DNA of 64,000 nt from Novosphingobium hassiacum (GTDB lineage Bacteria; Pseudomonadota; Alphaproteobacteria; Sphingomonadales; Sphingomonadaceae): contig NZ_JACICY010000010.1 of NCBI RefSeq assembly GCF_014196055.1, positions 1 to 64,000 of the forward strand, read 5' to 3'. Made by a program: the position numbers and the translations under genes. The notes beneath the pieces are model-generated. The model did no database searches, had not been told where the DNA came from, and saw only the letters and a list, made by a program, of their open reading frames with translations. Positions 18,455 to 26,235 of the stretch are shown one piece after another. Numbering within the stretch: the first letter of the stretch is position 1; each line of letters begins with the position of its first letter.

Positions 18455-18988
18455 TCAACCTTTGCTGAGATCGCGCGGTGCACGATCCGCCCGCAGCGGG
18501 CGGACGTAGGAAGGATCGCTACGGTCCCAGGTGCCCGCAACGAACATCGACGGGTCCAGCGCAGGCCCCCCCGGTGCCGCTTCGACGTTCCATTCGACCA
18601 TGCAGATGCGGTCAGCCACCGCCCAACGTCCGTCGCGCTTTTCCATGCGATCGAGATAGCGCCCGCCCACGAAATCGCAGGCTCCATCAGGCCGCTTGAG
18701 CACCGCCATGAAATAGCTTTCACAATGCGCCGCCTCCCCATCGAGGTCGATCACCTGATTTGTAACGAAATGCTGATGGCAGACCCAGTTCTGCCCATGC
18801 ACCCTGTTGGCGTATTCGACAAAGCCATCGGGAGAACCAATGAAAGCCCCGTGATCGTCCACCGCGTCAGCATGATAGGCCGAAAGCAGGAGGGCATCGT
18901 CGTGCCGGTCGATGCCGCGGGTATAGCGCAACGAAACGTCGCGGATGGCCTCCCGGTCGAGCAGGTTCTGCAGTGCTGCCGGGTCCAT
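18455..18988 (-). CDS. SnoaL-like / NTF2-fold protein
   Basis: A 177-residue protein with the cone-shaped NTF2/SnoaL fold. The pattern is an N-terminal helix pair (LLDREAIRDVSLRYTRGIDRHD) followed by VGGRYLDRMEKRDGRWAVADR and MVEWN. Family members include ketosteroid isomerase, scytalone dehydratase and hydratase-like enzymes; His-Asp pairs such as RHDD and VDDHG may be catalytic. The start is ATG at 18988 with AAGGAG upstream; a GTG one codon earlier is possible. It is the last gene of the DUF2889/acyl-CoA dehydrogenase/MaoC operon and ends ten bases from the convergent PQQ gene. An isomerase, hydratase or dehydratase role in this route is plausible but not shown. Confidence 0.72.
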   Translation of the reverse strand: MDPAALQNLLDREAIRDVSLRYTRGIDRHDDALLLSAYHADAVDDHGAFIGSPDGFVEYANRVHGQNWVCHQHFVTNQVIDLDGEAAHCESYFMAVLKRPDGACDFVGGRYLDRMEKRDGRWAVADRICMVEWNVEAAPGGPALDPSMFVAGTWDRSDPSYVRPLRADRAPRDLSKG

Positions 18989-19016
18989 CACGTGCTCCTT
19001 TGATCTTGTGAACAGA

Positions 19017-20099
19017 TCAGCCCTGTTGCTGACGATAGCAGAACAAGTTGAGCGTTGTCGTGCGCACCAGTTCGTCGTGCTGGTTGAACAGGAGATTTTC
19101 GCCGGAGGTGAAGTATCCCTCGCCCAGCCGGGTTTTGCGCAGCTGGCTGCATGTCGCGAGGCGCTGCTCGGTCCTCAACGTATCGCCCACCCGCAATGGT
19201 CGGTAGAAGTTGTAGACGGCGTTGGTCACGACCGTTTCCGGGCAGTCAGGCGGCGGGAATGGCACGCCGCCGCGGATCAGCTCCTGCCGCAATGCCGACA
19301 TCAGTTCCATGCCGTGTAACCCCTGAACGATCGGTTCGGGTACGGCCGCGCCTGGCTTGAGGTGCCCCAGCCCAACGACCAGCCCGCTGCCCGCACCGAA
19401 GAACAGCCCGATCGGCGGCGACACCAAGCCGCCAACCGGCGAGGCGGCTGCAAAGTCCTTGTCCCAATACAGCGGATTCCAGTCCTCCAGCGCCTCGCAC
19501 CATAGGTGAATGTCGCTAGCGAGGAGCGGATCACGCGGTTCCCAGTTGCCTTCGCGAACCTGACCAAGATAGCCCTTCGCGAAGTCGGGCATGTCATCGT
19601 TGGGGGTGACGATCTCGTCCGGGTCACGTTTACGCACGATGGGCGGCATGGTGCCATCGCGCGAAGGCAGAGCGATCGTGACCTTCGCGCTGGCGACGCT
19701 GGGCGCTTCCTGATTGGCAATGTTCAGATCGACATCGACCAGCGCGCTGCCATCGGTGTGGCGGCGCTTGCTCGAAACCGCACCGCTGACGACCAGAATG
19801 TCGCCCCGCAGGCACTGGCCGGTCATCCGGAATTCGATCCGGCGGATCATCGCCAGCGGGCCGGCCCAATCGGTCACAGCGCGGCAGAACAGGCCACCGA
19901 TATGCGGCGTTGCGGCAAAGGCATCTTTGATACCGACCGCGCGGGCATAGTCCGGGTCATGGTGAACGTAGTCGTAAAGGCCCGTCGCGCGCACAAAGGC
20001 AACGAGCCGCAGCATGCTCAATTCGTAATCAAAGCCTGGCAGTGCCTGCGCATCGGCAACATCCTCCCAAAAGAGCGAAGGGTAATTGTGACCGCTCAT
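19017..20099 (-). CDS. Fused MaoC-type / FAS1-like acyl-CoA hydratase
   Basis: A 360-residue protein made of two hot-dog domains. The second half contains the MaoC-like motif ALEDWNPLYWDKDFAAASPV followed by GGLVSPP, and the first half looks like a structural FAS1-type dehydratase domain. Such two-domain or heterodimeric hydratases act on bulky enoyl-CoAs, for example in actinobacterial steroid side-chain breakdown (ChsH1/ChsH2). It begins one base after the stop codon of the small acyl-CoA dehydrogenase, so hydration would directly follow alpha,beta-dehydrogenation by the pair. The SnoaL-like gene follows. The substrate is inferred only. Confidence 0.78.
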   Translation of the reverse strand: MSGHNYPSLFWEDVADAQALPGFDYELSMLRLVAFVRATGLYDYVHHDPDYARAVGIKDAFAATPHIGGLFCRAVTDWAGPLAMIRRIEFRMTGQCLRGDILVVSGAVSSKRRHTDGSALVDVDLNIANQEAPSVASAKVTIALPSRDGTMPPIVRKRDPDEIVTPNDDMPDFAKGYLGQVREGNWEPRDPLLASDIHLWCEALEDWNPLYWDKDFAAASPVGGLVSPPIGLFFGAGSGLVVGLGHLKPGAAVPEPIVQGLHGMELMSALRQELIRGGVPFPPPDCPETVVTNAVYNFYRPLRVGDTLRTEQRLATCSQLRKTRLGEGYFTSGENLLFNQHDELVRTTTLNLFCYRQQQG

Positions 20100-20100
20100 G

Positions 20101-21075
20101 TCAATCGGCTTTCGTGGCTAGCTGAAGGCGCAGGAAATCTGCCGTCGTTTCGGCGCGCGATGCAATGCGTGCGAGGCCAAGGCGGGCACCCCAGTAAACC
20201 TCCGACCCGAAAGCCAGCTGCCACTGCTTGATCCGCCGCGTATAGAGCTGCAGGTCGAACTCCGCCGTCACTCCGATCGCGCCATGGATTGCATGTGCGA
20301 TGTTGCAAACCACGGTCGCAGCTTCGTTGGCGCGACATTTGGCAGCCGCAACCCTTACCGGATCGAACGAAGCGCCGACAAAGGCACCGCGCGCGGCAAC
20401 CTGGGCTGAAAGGACTTGTTCGGCCAGTACGGCGAGTTGCTGCTGGATCGCCTGGAACTTGCCCAGCGAACGTCCGAACTGCTGGCGCTCGCTGGCATGG
20501 CGCAGCGACATTTCGAGTACGCGCGCCATGGCGCCGGCCATCAGCGCCGAGGAAACTGCCGCCGCGCAGACTAGCACGGTATCGGGTTCCGCCGCGAACG
20601 TGGCGATAAGCTCACCTTGTTCGATCGAAGTGGCTGCGCCGGTATTGAAGAGGTCGTCGCCCTGCGCCGTGATGGCAACCAGGGCGGAACCGCCATCGCC
20701 ACCGACCAGCGCGTGATCTGCATGCCGTGCGCCGGGCAAGAGATTGGACGATGCAGCCATCACGATTGCGCCTGGGCCGGGAATGCCGACCCCATGACGG
20801 GCCAGCAGCCCGCGTGCCACCATCGTTTCGGCAAAAGGCAGTGGCATGGCAAATTCACCGGCCGCACAGATCAGGGGAAATGCCTGCGCAAGATCGAGGC
20901 CTGCTCCGCCCGCATCTTCGGGAAGCATCGCATCGACAAAACCGGATTCGTTGAGCTCTGCCCAAAGCGCAGTGGCTGACTTGCCCTCTTCGACTGCGCG
21001 TATTGCGGCAGGCGTGATCATCGCGCCAAGCTGGCGGCGGAAGGCCTCGGCCAGGAAATTGTCTTCGTCGTTCAT
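20101..21075 (-). CDS. Acyl-CoA dehydrogenase, small partner subunit
   Basis: A 324-residue acyl-CoA dehydrogenase-like protein, shorter than the usual ~380. The FAD/subunit motif ASERQQFGRSLGKFQAIQQ and the C-terminal AHAIHGAIGVTAEFDLQLYTRR are recognisable. Its ATG overlaps the TGA of the larger dehydrogenase (ATGA), showing translational coupling. Adjacent unequal acyl-CoA dehydrogenases of this kind form alpha2beta2 heterotetramers in steroid side-chain catabolism (ChsE1/E2, ChsE4/E5; Scd4A/B in bile-salt degraders). The same fate is inferred here: dehydrogenation of a bulky acyl-CoA. Confidence 0.87.
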   Translation of the reverse strand: MNDEDNFLAEAFRRQLGAMITPAAIRAVEEGKSATALWAELNESGFVDAMLPEDAGGAGLDLAQAFPLICAAGEFAMPLPFAETMVARGLLARHGVGIPGPGAIVMAASSNLLPGARHADHALVGGDGGSALVAITAQGDDLFNTGAATSIEQGELIATFAAEPDTVLVCAAAVSSALMAGAMARVLEMSLRHASERQQFGRSLGKFQAIQQQLAVLAEQVLSAQVAARGAFVGASFDPVRVAAAKCRANEAATVVCNIAHAIHGAIGVTAEFDLQLYTRRIKQWQLAFGSEVYWGARLGLARIASRAETTADFLRLQLATKAD

Positions 21076-22226
21076 CGCAGGCCAAGCCCCCTTGCGATCA
21101 TGCCCCGGAGGATTTCGCGCGTCCCGCCCCGCAGGGAGAACACGTGGTTGAGTTGCATGAGATATGCCAGCGTCCGGAGCAATTCCGGATCGGCGGCCAC
21201 ATCCGGATGCGCGGCGACGGCCTCGGCAATCTCGGCCGGGATCTGTTGTTCGATTTCAGTCCCCATGTCCTTGAACAGGGCGGCCTCGGTGATCGGTGAA
21301 TGGCCTTGCGTCAAAAGAGCAGTCATCGCGACCGACATTTCACGCAGTGGCGCCAGTCGGGCAACGAGCCGCCCCAGCCGGGCAGCTTGCGCGGTGTCAG
21401 GGTTATCGCCCAGCAACCGCGCCCACAGGTCCAGAAGCACAAGGCTGGAATAAATGCGTTCGGGGCCGCTGCGTTCGAACGCCAGTTCGGCGTTGACCTG
21501 CTTCCAGCCGTTACCCTCGGTCCCGACGATAGCATCTTCAGGAAGGAAGACGTCTTCGAAGAACACTTCGTTGAAATCGGTATCACCGGTGCCGATCATG
21601 ATCGGCCTGACGGTTATGCCAGGCAGCGAGAGGTCGATCAAGAACTGCGAAAGCCCGTTCTGGCGGTCTTCCGATGTGCCCGACGTGCGAACCAACGCGA
21701 TCATGTAGTGCGACTTGTGCGCGTAAGTTGTCCAGATCTTCTGACCGTTGAGCTTCCAGCCGCCTTCGACCTTCTCGGCGCGCGTCCGCACACTGGCAAG
21801 GTCCGATCCGGAATTGGGCTCGCTCATCCCGATGCAGAAGAACAGCTCGCCGTTGCAGATGCGCGGCAAGATCGTGCGACGCTGTTCCTCGGTGCCATAG
21901 TGCAGCAGCAAGGGCGCGCTCTGCCTGTCGCCGATCCAGTGCGCGGCAACCGGAGCGCCTGCAGCGAGCAGCTCTTCCACCAAGACAAAACGGGCAAAGG
22001 CATCAAGACCCGCTCCGCCGTATTCCTTGGGAATGGTAACGCCAATCCAACCGCGCGCGGCCATGGCGCGGCTGAAGTCGGCATTGAACCCGGCCCATGT
22101 CCGAGCGCGTATGTGGGTCGGAACCCCTGCGAGTTGCTCGGCGATGAAGGCCTTTACCTCTTGCCGCAATGCCTCGGCATGGGGTGGCAAAGTGGCGGGC
22201 GGGAAGTTTTCCAATGTCAGCGACAC
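21072..22226 (-). CDS. Acyl-CoA dehydrogenase, large partner subunit
   Basis: A 384-residue acyl-CoA dehydrogenase. Typical blocks are WIGVTIPKEYGGAGLD, FFCIGMSEPNSGSDLASVRT (flavin-binding), WKLNGQKIWTTYAH and the C-terminal HVFSLRGGTREILRGMIARG. It starts with GTG at 22226 after GAGAGAAG. It introduces a double bond into an acyl-CoA, passing electrons to ETF, which is not encoded here. It overlaps the small partner by four bases and follows DUF2889 after 87 bases, so the pair heads a beta-oxidation operon. Confidence 0.9.
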   Translation of the reverse strand: MSLTLENFPPATLPPHAEALRQEVKAFIAEQLAGVPTHIRARTWAGFNADFSRAMAARGWIGVTIPKEYGGAGLDAFARFVLVEELLAAGAPVAAHWIGDRQSAPLLLHYGTEEQRRTILPRICNGELFFCIGMSEPNSGSDLASVRTRAEKVEGGWKLNGQKIWTTYAHKSHYMIALVRTSGTSEDRQNGLSQFLIDLSLPGITVRPIMIGTGDTDFNEVFFEDVFLPEDAIVGTEGNGWKQVNAELAFERSGPERIYSSLVLLDLWARLLGDNPDTAQAARLGRLVARLAPLREMSVAMTALLTQGHSPITEAALFKDMGTEIEQQIPAEIAEAVAAHPDVAADPELLRTLAYLMQLNHVFSLRGGTREILRGMIARGLGLR

Positions 22227-22313
22227 GCGCTTCTCTCGATCTGTAGGAGAAAGATTCTCATGAGTACCTCGAATTGCCTTAGAAGATGAACGTTGGCCTG
22301 ACCTGCAGCACGA

Positions 22314-23369
22314 CTAGTCTGCAATGGAACCTTTCGCCGCCTCCCGCGCCGCAAGCGAAGAGGCAAGGACGGTGATGTCCTGAAGCGCGCGCAACATGTC
22401 GTTGAGGTGCGTGCAGCCTGCAGACCCTCGCAAGTGGAGCAGCACCTGATCGCGCAGTTCGTGCGCGCTGCGACCGACGAGCACTTGTGCGGTGGCAGGC
22501 GCAGCCTGACAGGTAACATAGGGAAGCACATGCGGTGACACGGCAATCTGTCCCAGTTGCAGCGTCTTTGCATCGAATTTCGCAAGAATACCGTATTCGT
22601 GGAAAATCACACGCTGCGCTATGTTGCCCTGAATAACGCTGCTGTCCTGAAACCAGGCATCGACAACCAGTTCATCGTCCTCCCGCCAGATGTCGGTCCG
22701 TCGCAGCCGCCATTCGTTGGGTTGGTCTGTCTCGATCAGGGCGTGAAAGCCCGTGCGATCCTCAATCGGCAAGGGGAGCGGTCCTACCGGATGATTGGCA
22801 TGGTCTTCGATGCCCTGCCCTGCTGCGCTCATGGAAGAAGAGCCCTGCACATAGCTCAGGCAGACGCCTTCGACAGGCCGGTTCGCCAGCGAATCGACGC
22901 CGATTCTTGCTGAGTGCCCCTCGATGCCATCCTTCCATGCATACCAGGCTGCAGTGGACATGAAGGACGCTCCCGCAAGATCGTCGAGCAGGCGATGCAG
23001 CAGCGTCTCGCCCCGCACCTCCTCCGGCAATTCGTGCGCCACGGCCTTTCGGAGTTCGCCACCTGACCGCATCCCGCCGAATCCGGCCAGCGTCTCCTGC
23101 CTGCGGTCTCCGATAAGCGAGACAATGCGGCCGTCCTTGCCGATCGTTGCCTCGATCGATGCTTCCCCGAGAATTTCCGGCGCAGGATTGCCCTTGCCCA
23201 CCACATCGCGTGCCCGGCCGACGATGCGGTATCGGCTCTCGTCGCCGACCGACCAGAGGACCTGCATCGAGCTGGTGCGCCGCACGACGCCGCTCTTGAG
23301 CGGGGGCTGGCGAACGGCAGGATGGTTCAGGACTGCGGCTTGCTTGCTCAGGGGTGTGGCCGTGGTCAT
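22314..23369 (-). CDS. DUF2889-family protein
   Basis: A 351-residue protein recognised as DUF2889 by its C-terminal region (HEYGILAKFDAKTLQLGQI, later GCTHLNDMLRALQDI). An N-terminal part repeats similar motifs (RRTSSMQVLW, then LRRTDIWREDDE). It has no signal peptide or membrane segment. The conserved Cys-Thr-His-Leu-Asn stretch could bind a metal or cofactor, but no function is established to my knowledge. The start is ATG at 23369; 12 upstream codons are less likely. It sits directly upstream of the acyl-CoA dehydrogenase pair, suggesting a role in the same acyl-CoA route. Confidence 0.75.
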   Translation of the reverse strand: MTTATPLSKQAAVLNHPAVRQPPLKSGVVRRTSSMQVLWSVGDESRYRIVGRARDVVGKGNPAPEILGEASIEATIGKDGRIVSLIGDRRQETLAGFGGMRSGGELRKAVAHELPEEVRGETLLHRLLDDLAGASFMSTAAWYAWKDGIEGHSARIGVDSLANRPVEGVCLSYVQGSSSMSAAGQGIEDHANHPVGPLPLPIEDRTGFHALIETDQPNEWRLRRTDIWREDDELVVDAWFQDSSVIQGNIAQRVIFHEYGILAKFDAKTLQLGQIAVSPHVLPYVTCQAAPATAQVLVGRSAHELRDQVLLHLRGSAGCTHLNDMLRALQDITVLASSLAAREAAKGSIAD

Positions 23370-23456
23370 TGCATATCGGTCTTTCTGGCTACCAGTCCTG
23401 CGCATCCTGATAGGGGAAGCGTGGCCCGGCTTGTGTTCAAAGTTATTGAAGGGGGA

Positions 23457-24341
23457 TCAAAATTCGTCGGCGGGTGAGACCAGCCTTTCATTGATCCACG
23501 CAGCAAAGGCCCGAGCCAGCCTGACATTGCCAACCTCGTTGATCTTGATTCCAAGCGGCGGCGAAAAATTGCAGGCGATGGCAAATGGTTCGACCAGTAG
23601 ACCGGCAGCACGGTAGCCTGCGGTAAGACTCCGCATGCCGATGCCGAAGCCCCTGCCCTCCAGTACCGCAGGGTATAGAAGCGCCTGATCGTCGAGTGCC
23701 AGGGCAGGTGGTGGAATCTCCTCGTCCACGCCTGCTGCAAGAAACCACTCGTTCCAGCCTTTCAAGCTGGGAATGGTGTCGATCAACGGCGAGCGCAAAA
23801 GGTCGCGCGGCTCGGTCACCGGGTTGGCAGCAAGCAGTGCCGGGCTGCATACGACAGAAATGGCGATATTCATCAAAAGCTCGACATTTGCTCTCTGATG
23901 CAACGCGGTCAGCGGCACGATGCTAACATCGACACTTGCCGAGCGGCGACGACCGCTGCTGAGCAATTCGATGCGGATGCCGGGATGCCTGCCTTGGAAC
24001 TGACCAAGATGCTGCAGGAACCAGCCATTGAGCAAGGGTGGAGCCGCGATACGCAAGAGCGGGCGGGCCGGCTCGCCGCGCGATGCCATGGTCGCGTCCT
24101 GCAGCAGCCGTATGCCGGGCCTGAGCCTTTCCAGAAAGGCCGTGCCAGCGTCGGTCAGGCGCAGACGGCGGTGGCCACGATCGAACAGCTGCAGGCCAAC
24201 TTCCTGTTCCAAAACCTGAATCCGATGGCTGATAGCCGAAACGGTCACATTCAAGCGCTCCGAGGCCAGGCGGTAGTTAAGCACTTCAGCCACGCACAGG
24301 AACGTCTCGATGCCGCGCAATGAAGGAAGCCGGTTTGCCAT
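23457..24341 (-). CDS. LysR-family transcriptional regulator
   Basis: A 294-residue LysR regulator. The N-terminal winged helix-turn-helix is FLCVAEVLNYRLASERLNVT followed by VSAISHRIQVLEQEVGLQLF, then RRLRLTDAG; the rest is the inducer-binding domain. The start MANRLPSLRGIE at 24341 is chosen because it aligns exactly with MPDRLPSFRGIE of the second LysR in this window (59016). The frame continues far upstream without function. It is divergent from an SDR across 216 bases, with an eight-base inverted repeat just before it. It likely controls the divergent SDR and perhaps the DUF2889 operon downstream. Confidence 0.9.
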   Translation of the reverse strand: MANRLPSLRGIETFLCVAEVLNYRLASERLNVTVSAISHRIQVLEQEVGLQLFDRGHRRLRLTDAGTAFLERLRPGIRLLQDATMASRGEPARPLLRIAAPPLLNGWFLQHLGQFQGRHPGIRIELLSSGRRRSASVDVSIVPLTALHQRANVELLMNIAISVVCSPALLAANPVTEPRDLLRSPLIDTIPSLKGWNEWFLAAGVDEEIPPPALALDDQALLYPAVLEGRGFGIGMRSLTAGYRAAGLLVEPFAIACNFSPPLGIKINEVGNVRLARAFAAWINERLVSPADEF

Positions 24342-24357
24342 GGCTGCGGTTATCGAC

Positions 24358-24391
24358 AGCCTGCGCGGCATTGGCAACCAGTCCGCAGGCT
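24358..24391. promoter_or_regulatory. Inverted repeat in front of LysR gene, possible operator
   Basis: AGCCTGCG (24358-24365) is the perfect reverse complement of CGCAGGCT (24384-24391), separated by 18 bases. It lies 17 bases upstream of the LysR start and inside the LysR/SDR divergent region. LysR proteins often bind dyads of this kind near their own promoter; assignment is inference. Confidence 0.45.
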
Positions 24392-24557
24392 CCCCATGGG
24401 GCAGTTTCGGCGCATGCTCATGACGCCTGCGTCCATGGCGCTTGCTTACAGATGTGAAATGGCGCGCCAGGTTCTTCAGACTCGGCCGAATGGCCCATGT
24501 CCGCCCTTCAAGAACGCACCCCACAGAGGGAGCCCAAGCGTGACGGAGAGGATCGAA

Positions 24558-25340
24558 ATGGCGACCGCAAGCAAGAAGGCCCTTCTGGAGCTTGAAGGCA
24601 GAACCGCATTGGTCACAGGTGCCGGACAGGGGCTTGGGCGCGCAATTGCCCACATGCTCGCTGCCGCAGGAGCATCTGTCGTTGTCACGCATCGCAGGCT
24701 CGAAGGAGCAGGCGAAGTTGCAGCTGAAATCGTTGCTCTGGACGGCAAGGCGATGCCGTTGGAGCTCGACGTGACCGACATGGCCGCCCATGCCCGCGCG
24801 ATCGAAGCGGGCGCGCAATGGACCGGCAACGTCGATCTTCTCGTCAATTGCGCCGGGGGCATGCACCCGTTCACGCCATTCCTGGACGTCGACGAAGCAA
24901 CCTTCGACGATACACTCGCACGCAATCTTAAAGGGGCTTATTTCCTGAGCCAGGCATTTGCCCGCAATCTCGTAAAGGCCGGTCTGCCCGGTCGAATAGT
25001 CAACATAGCATCCACTGCCGCCACCAAGCCCGACTTCCAGCTTGCGGCATACAATGCATCCAAGGCCGCACTCGTCCAGTTCGGCCGATCGATCGCGACC
25101 GAACTCGCACCGCACGGGATACTCGTGAACACCGTAGCCCCCGGGCCCGTACGAACGACCAACACCCGCTGGATATATGACAATCCGGCATGGCAGAAAG
25201 TACTCAAGGAAAAAGTGCCCCTCGGAGGGCCGGCCGAAGCGGACGACGTTGCCGCTGCAGTCCTGTTCCTGTGCAGCCCCGCCGCCCGTCACATGACCGG
25301 CAGCACGATCACCGTGGATGGCGGGTTCACCTGCCTGTGA
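24558..25340 (+). CDS. SDR-family oxidoreductase
   Basis: A 260-residue classical SDR. The nucleotide motif is TGAGQGLG, NCAGG takes the NNAG position, Ser is in IASTAATK, and YNASK is the active site. Arginines after the second strand (THRRLEG) suggest NADPH. The start is ATG at 24558 six bases after GGAGAGG; longer frames begin in the LysR regulatory region. It is the first gene of the plus-strand series that leads to EthD and the Rieske gene, and is divergent from LysR. Substrate unknown. Confidence 0.88.
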   Translation: MATASKKALLELEGRTALVTGAGQGLGRAIAHMLAAAGASVVVTHRRLEGAGEVAAEIVALDGKAMPLELDVTDMAAHARAIEAGAQWTGNVDLLVNCAGGMHPFTPFLDVDEATFDDTLARNLKGAYFLSQAFARNLVKAGLPGRIVNIASTAATKPDFQLAAYNASKAALVQFGRSIATELAPHGILVNTVAPGPVRTTNTRWIYDNPAWQKVLKEKVPLGGPAEADDVAAAVLFLCSPAARHMTGSTITVDGGFTCL

Positions 25341-25386
25341 CCGGATGCAAGCATTCCCGTCCTGTTTCTGAAAAAGGAGCCCATCG

Positions 25387-25755
25387 ATGCTGAAAATGAT
25401 CATTCTCATCCGGAAAAAGCCGGGAATGAGCCGCGACGACTTCATCCATCACTATGAAACCAGCCACGCCGTGATCGGCAAACGCCTGCTGGGGCACCTG
25501 TGGACGAAATATGTCCGGAACTATCCAATGTCCTTGATGGAATACCAGCCCGAGGAGAACTCGGTCGATGACAGCTACGACGCGGTGACCGAGATCTGGT
25601 TCAAGGATCAGGCAGATGTCGATGAAATGGCCCGCATCATTAACATTCCGGAAAACAACCGCTTGATTCTCGAGGACGAAGAAAAGTTCCAGGATCGCAT
25701 CCACACGCGGCTCCTGATGGTCGAGGAGATAGACAACGGCACGGTTTTGGGCTGA
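25387..25755 (+). CDS. EthD-domain protein 1
   Basis: A 122-residue alpha/beta-barrel (dimeric ferredoxin-like fold) protein of the EthD family. The signature is RDDFIHHYETSHAVIG followed by GHLWTKYVRNYP. An AAAAAGGAG ribosome-binding site precedes it, and it starts 46 bases after the SDR. It is about half identical to the second EthD protein at 28236. EthD proteins accompany oxygenases and polyketide-type pathways; some are lyases, cyclases or decarboxylases. The two histidines plus Glu/Thr of HHYETSH are candidates for catalysis. Exact role unknown. Confidence 0.82.
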   Translation: MLKMIILIRKKPGMSRDDFIHHYETSHAVIGKRLLGHLWTKYVRNYPMSLMEYQPEENSVDDSYDAVTEIWFKDQADVDEMARIINIPENNRLILEDEEKFQDRIHTRLLMVEEIDNGTVLG

Positions 25756-26235
25756 TTGCCAACGTCCGAATCCATGCGGACCCCAGCGTGGACAAGGCCT
25801 TCGCGGGCCCTCTTCAGACTATGCTGGGCTACCGCTTGGGCAAGTTTGCTCGTGGATCGAACGGTTTTGCAGTCTGCAGATGAAATGATCCCTTGCCATT
25901 GCATCTGCAGACAATGTGGCCCTCAACTATAGACCAAACCCAGCTTCTCTCGGACAAGGCAAGGGGTTACTCTGCACAACATCAGGCGCGGGAGACGCCA
26001 GCCAGATCGGAATTGACGGACTGAAGCTCGTCCGGTCACTGAAACAATGGTCGTACGGATACCGAACCAAGAGGCATCGGGCCGTCAGATCAAGCACTTC
26101 ATGTGATCCAGGCGTCAGTTCTAAACTTCTCTGGCCTTCGTCGTCTCGCTCGAAAGCAGCTTGTGCAGTGAAGCGGTCGCAGCTTGTCCGCAGAACCAGC
26201 ATGATACTTGAAACAAACGTCGAGAGGCGATCCTA
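25756..26235. promoter_or_regulatory. Long leader/regulatory region before the Rieske gene
   Basis: These 480 bases hold no convincing gene. Weak reading frames exist on both strands (for example 25927-26202 minus) but have no recognised domain and are unusually rich in Arg and Ser. The main feature is the inverted repeat at 25872-25912, described separately. About 320 bases lie between that repeat and the Rieske start, so a long untranslated leader or a second promoter is possible. Confidence 0.5.
25872..25914. promoter_or_regulatory. TCTGCAGA-type inverted repeat, candidate operator
   Basis: GTCTGCAGATG (25872-25882) and its exact reverse complement CATCTGCAGAC (25902-25912) are separated by 19 bases, placing the two CTGCAG cores 31 bases (about three helical turns) apart. 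The right half, TGCATCTGCAGACAA (25900-25914), occurs again in exact inverted form at 62536-62550. No T run follows, so it is not a terminator. Confidence 0.65.

Noticed and set aside
25927..26202. A 91-codon minus-strand frame in the leader before the Rieske gene, possibly a gene relic
   Set aside because: No domain, no ribosome-binding site and no second piece could be recognised; a database search would be needed to call a relic.
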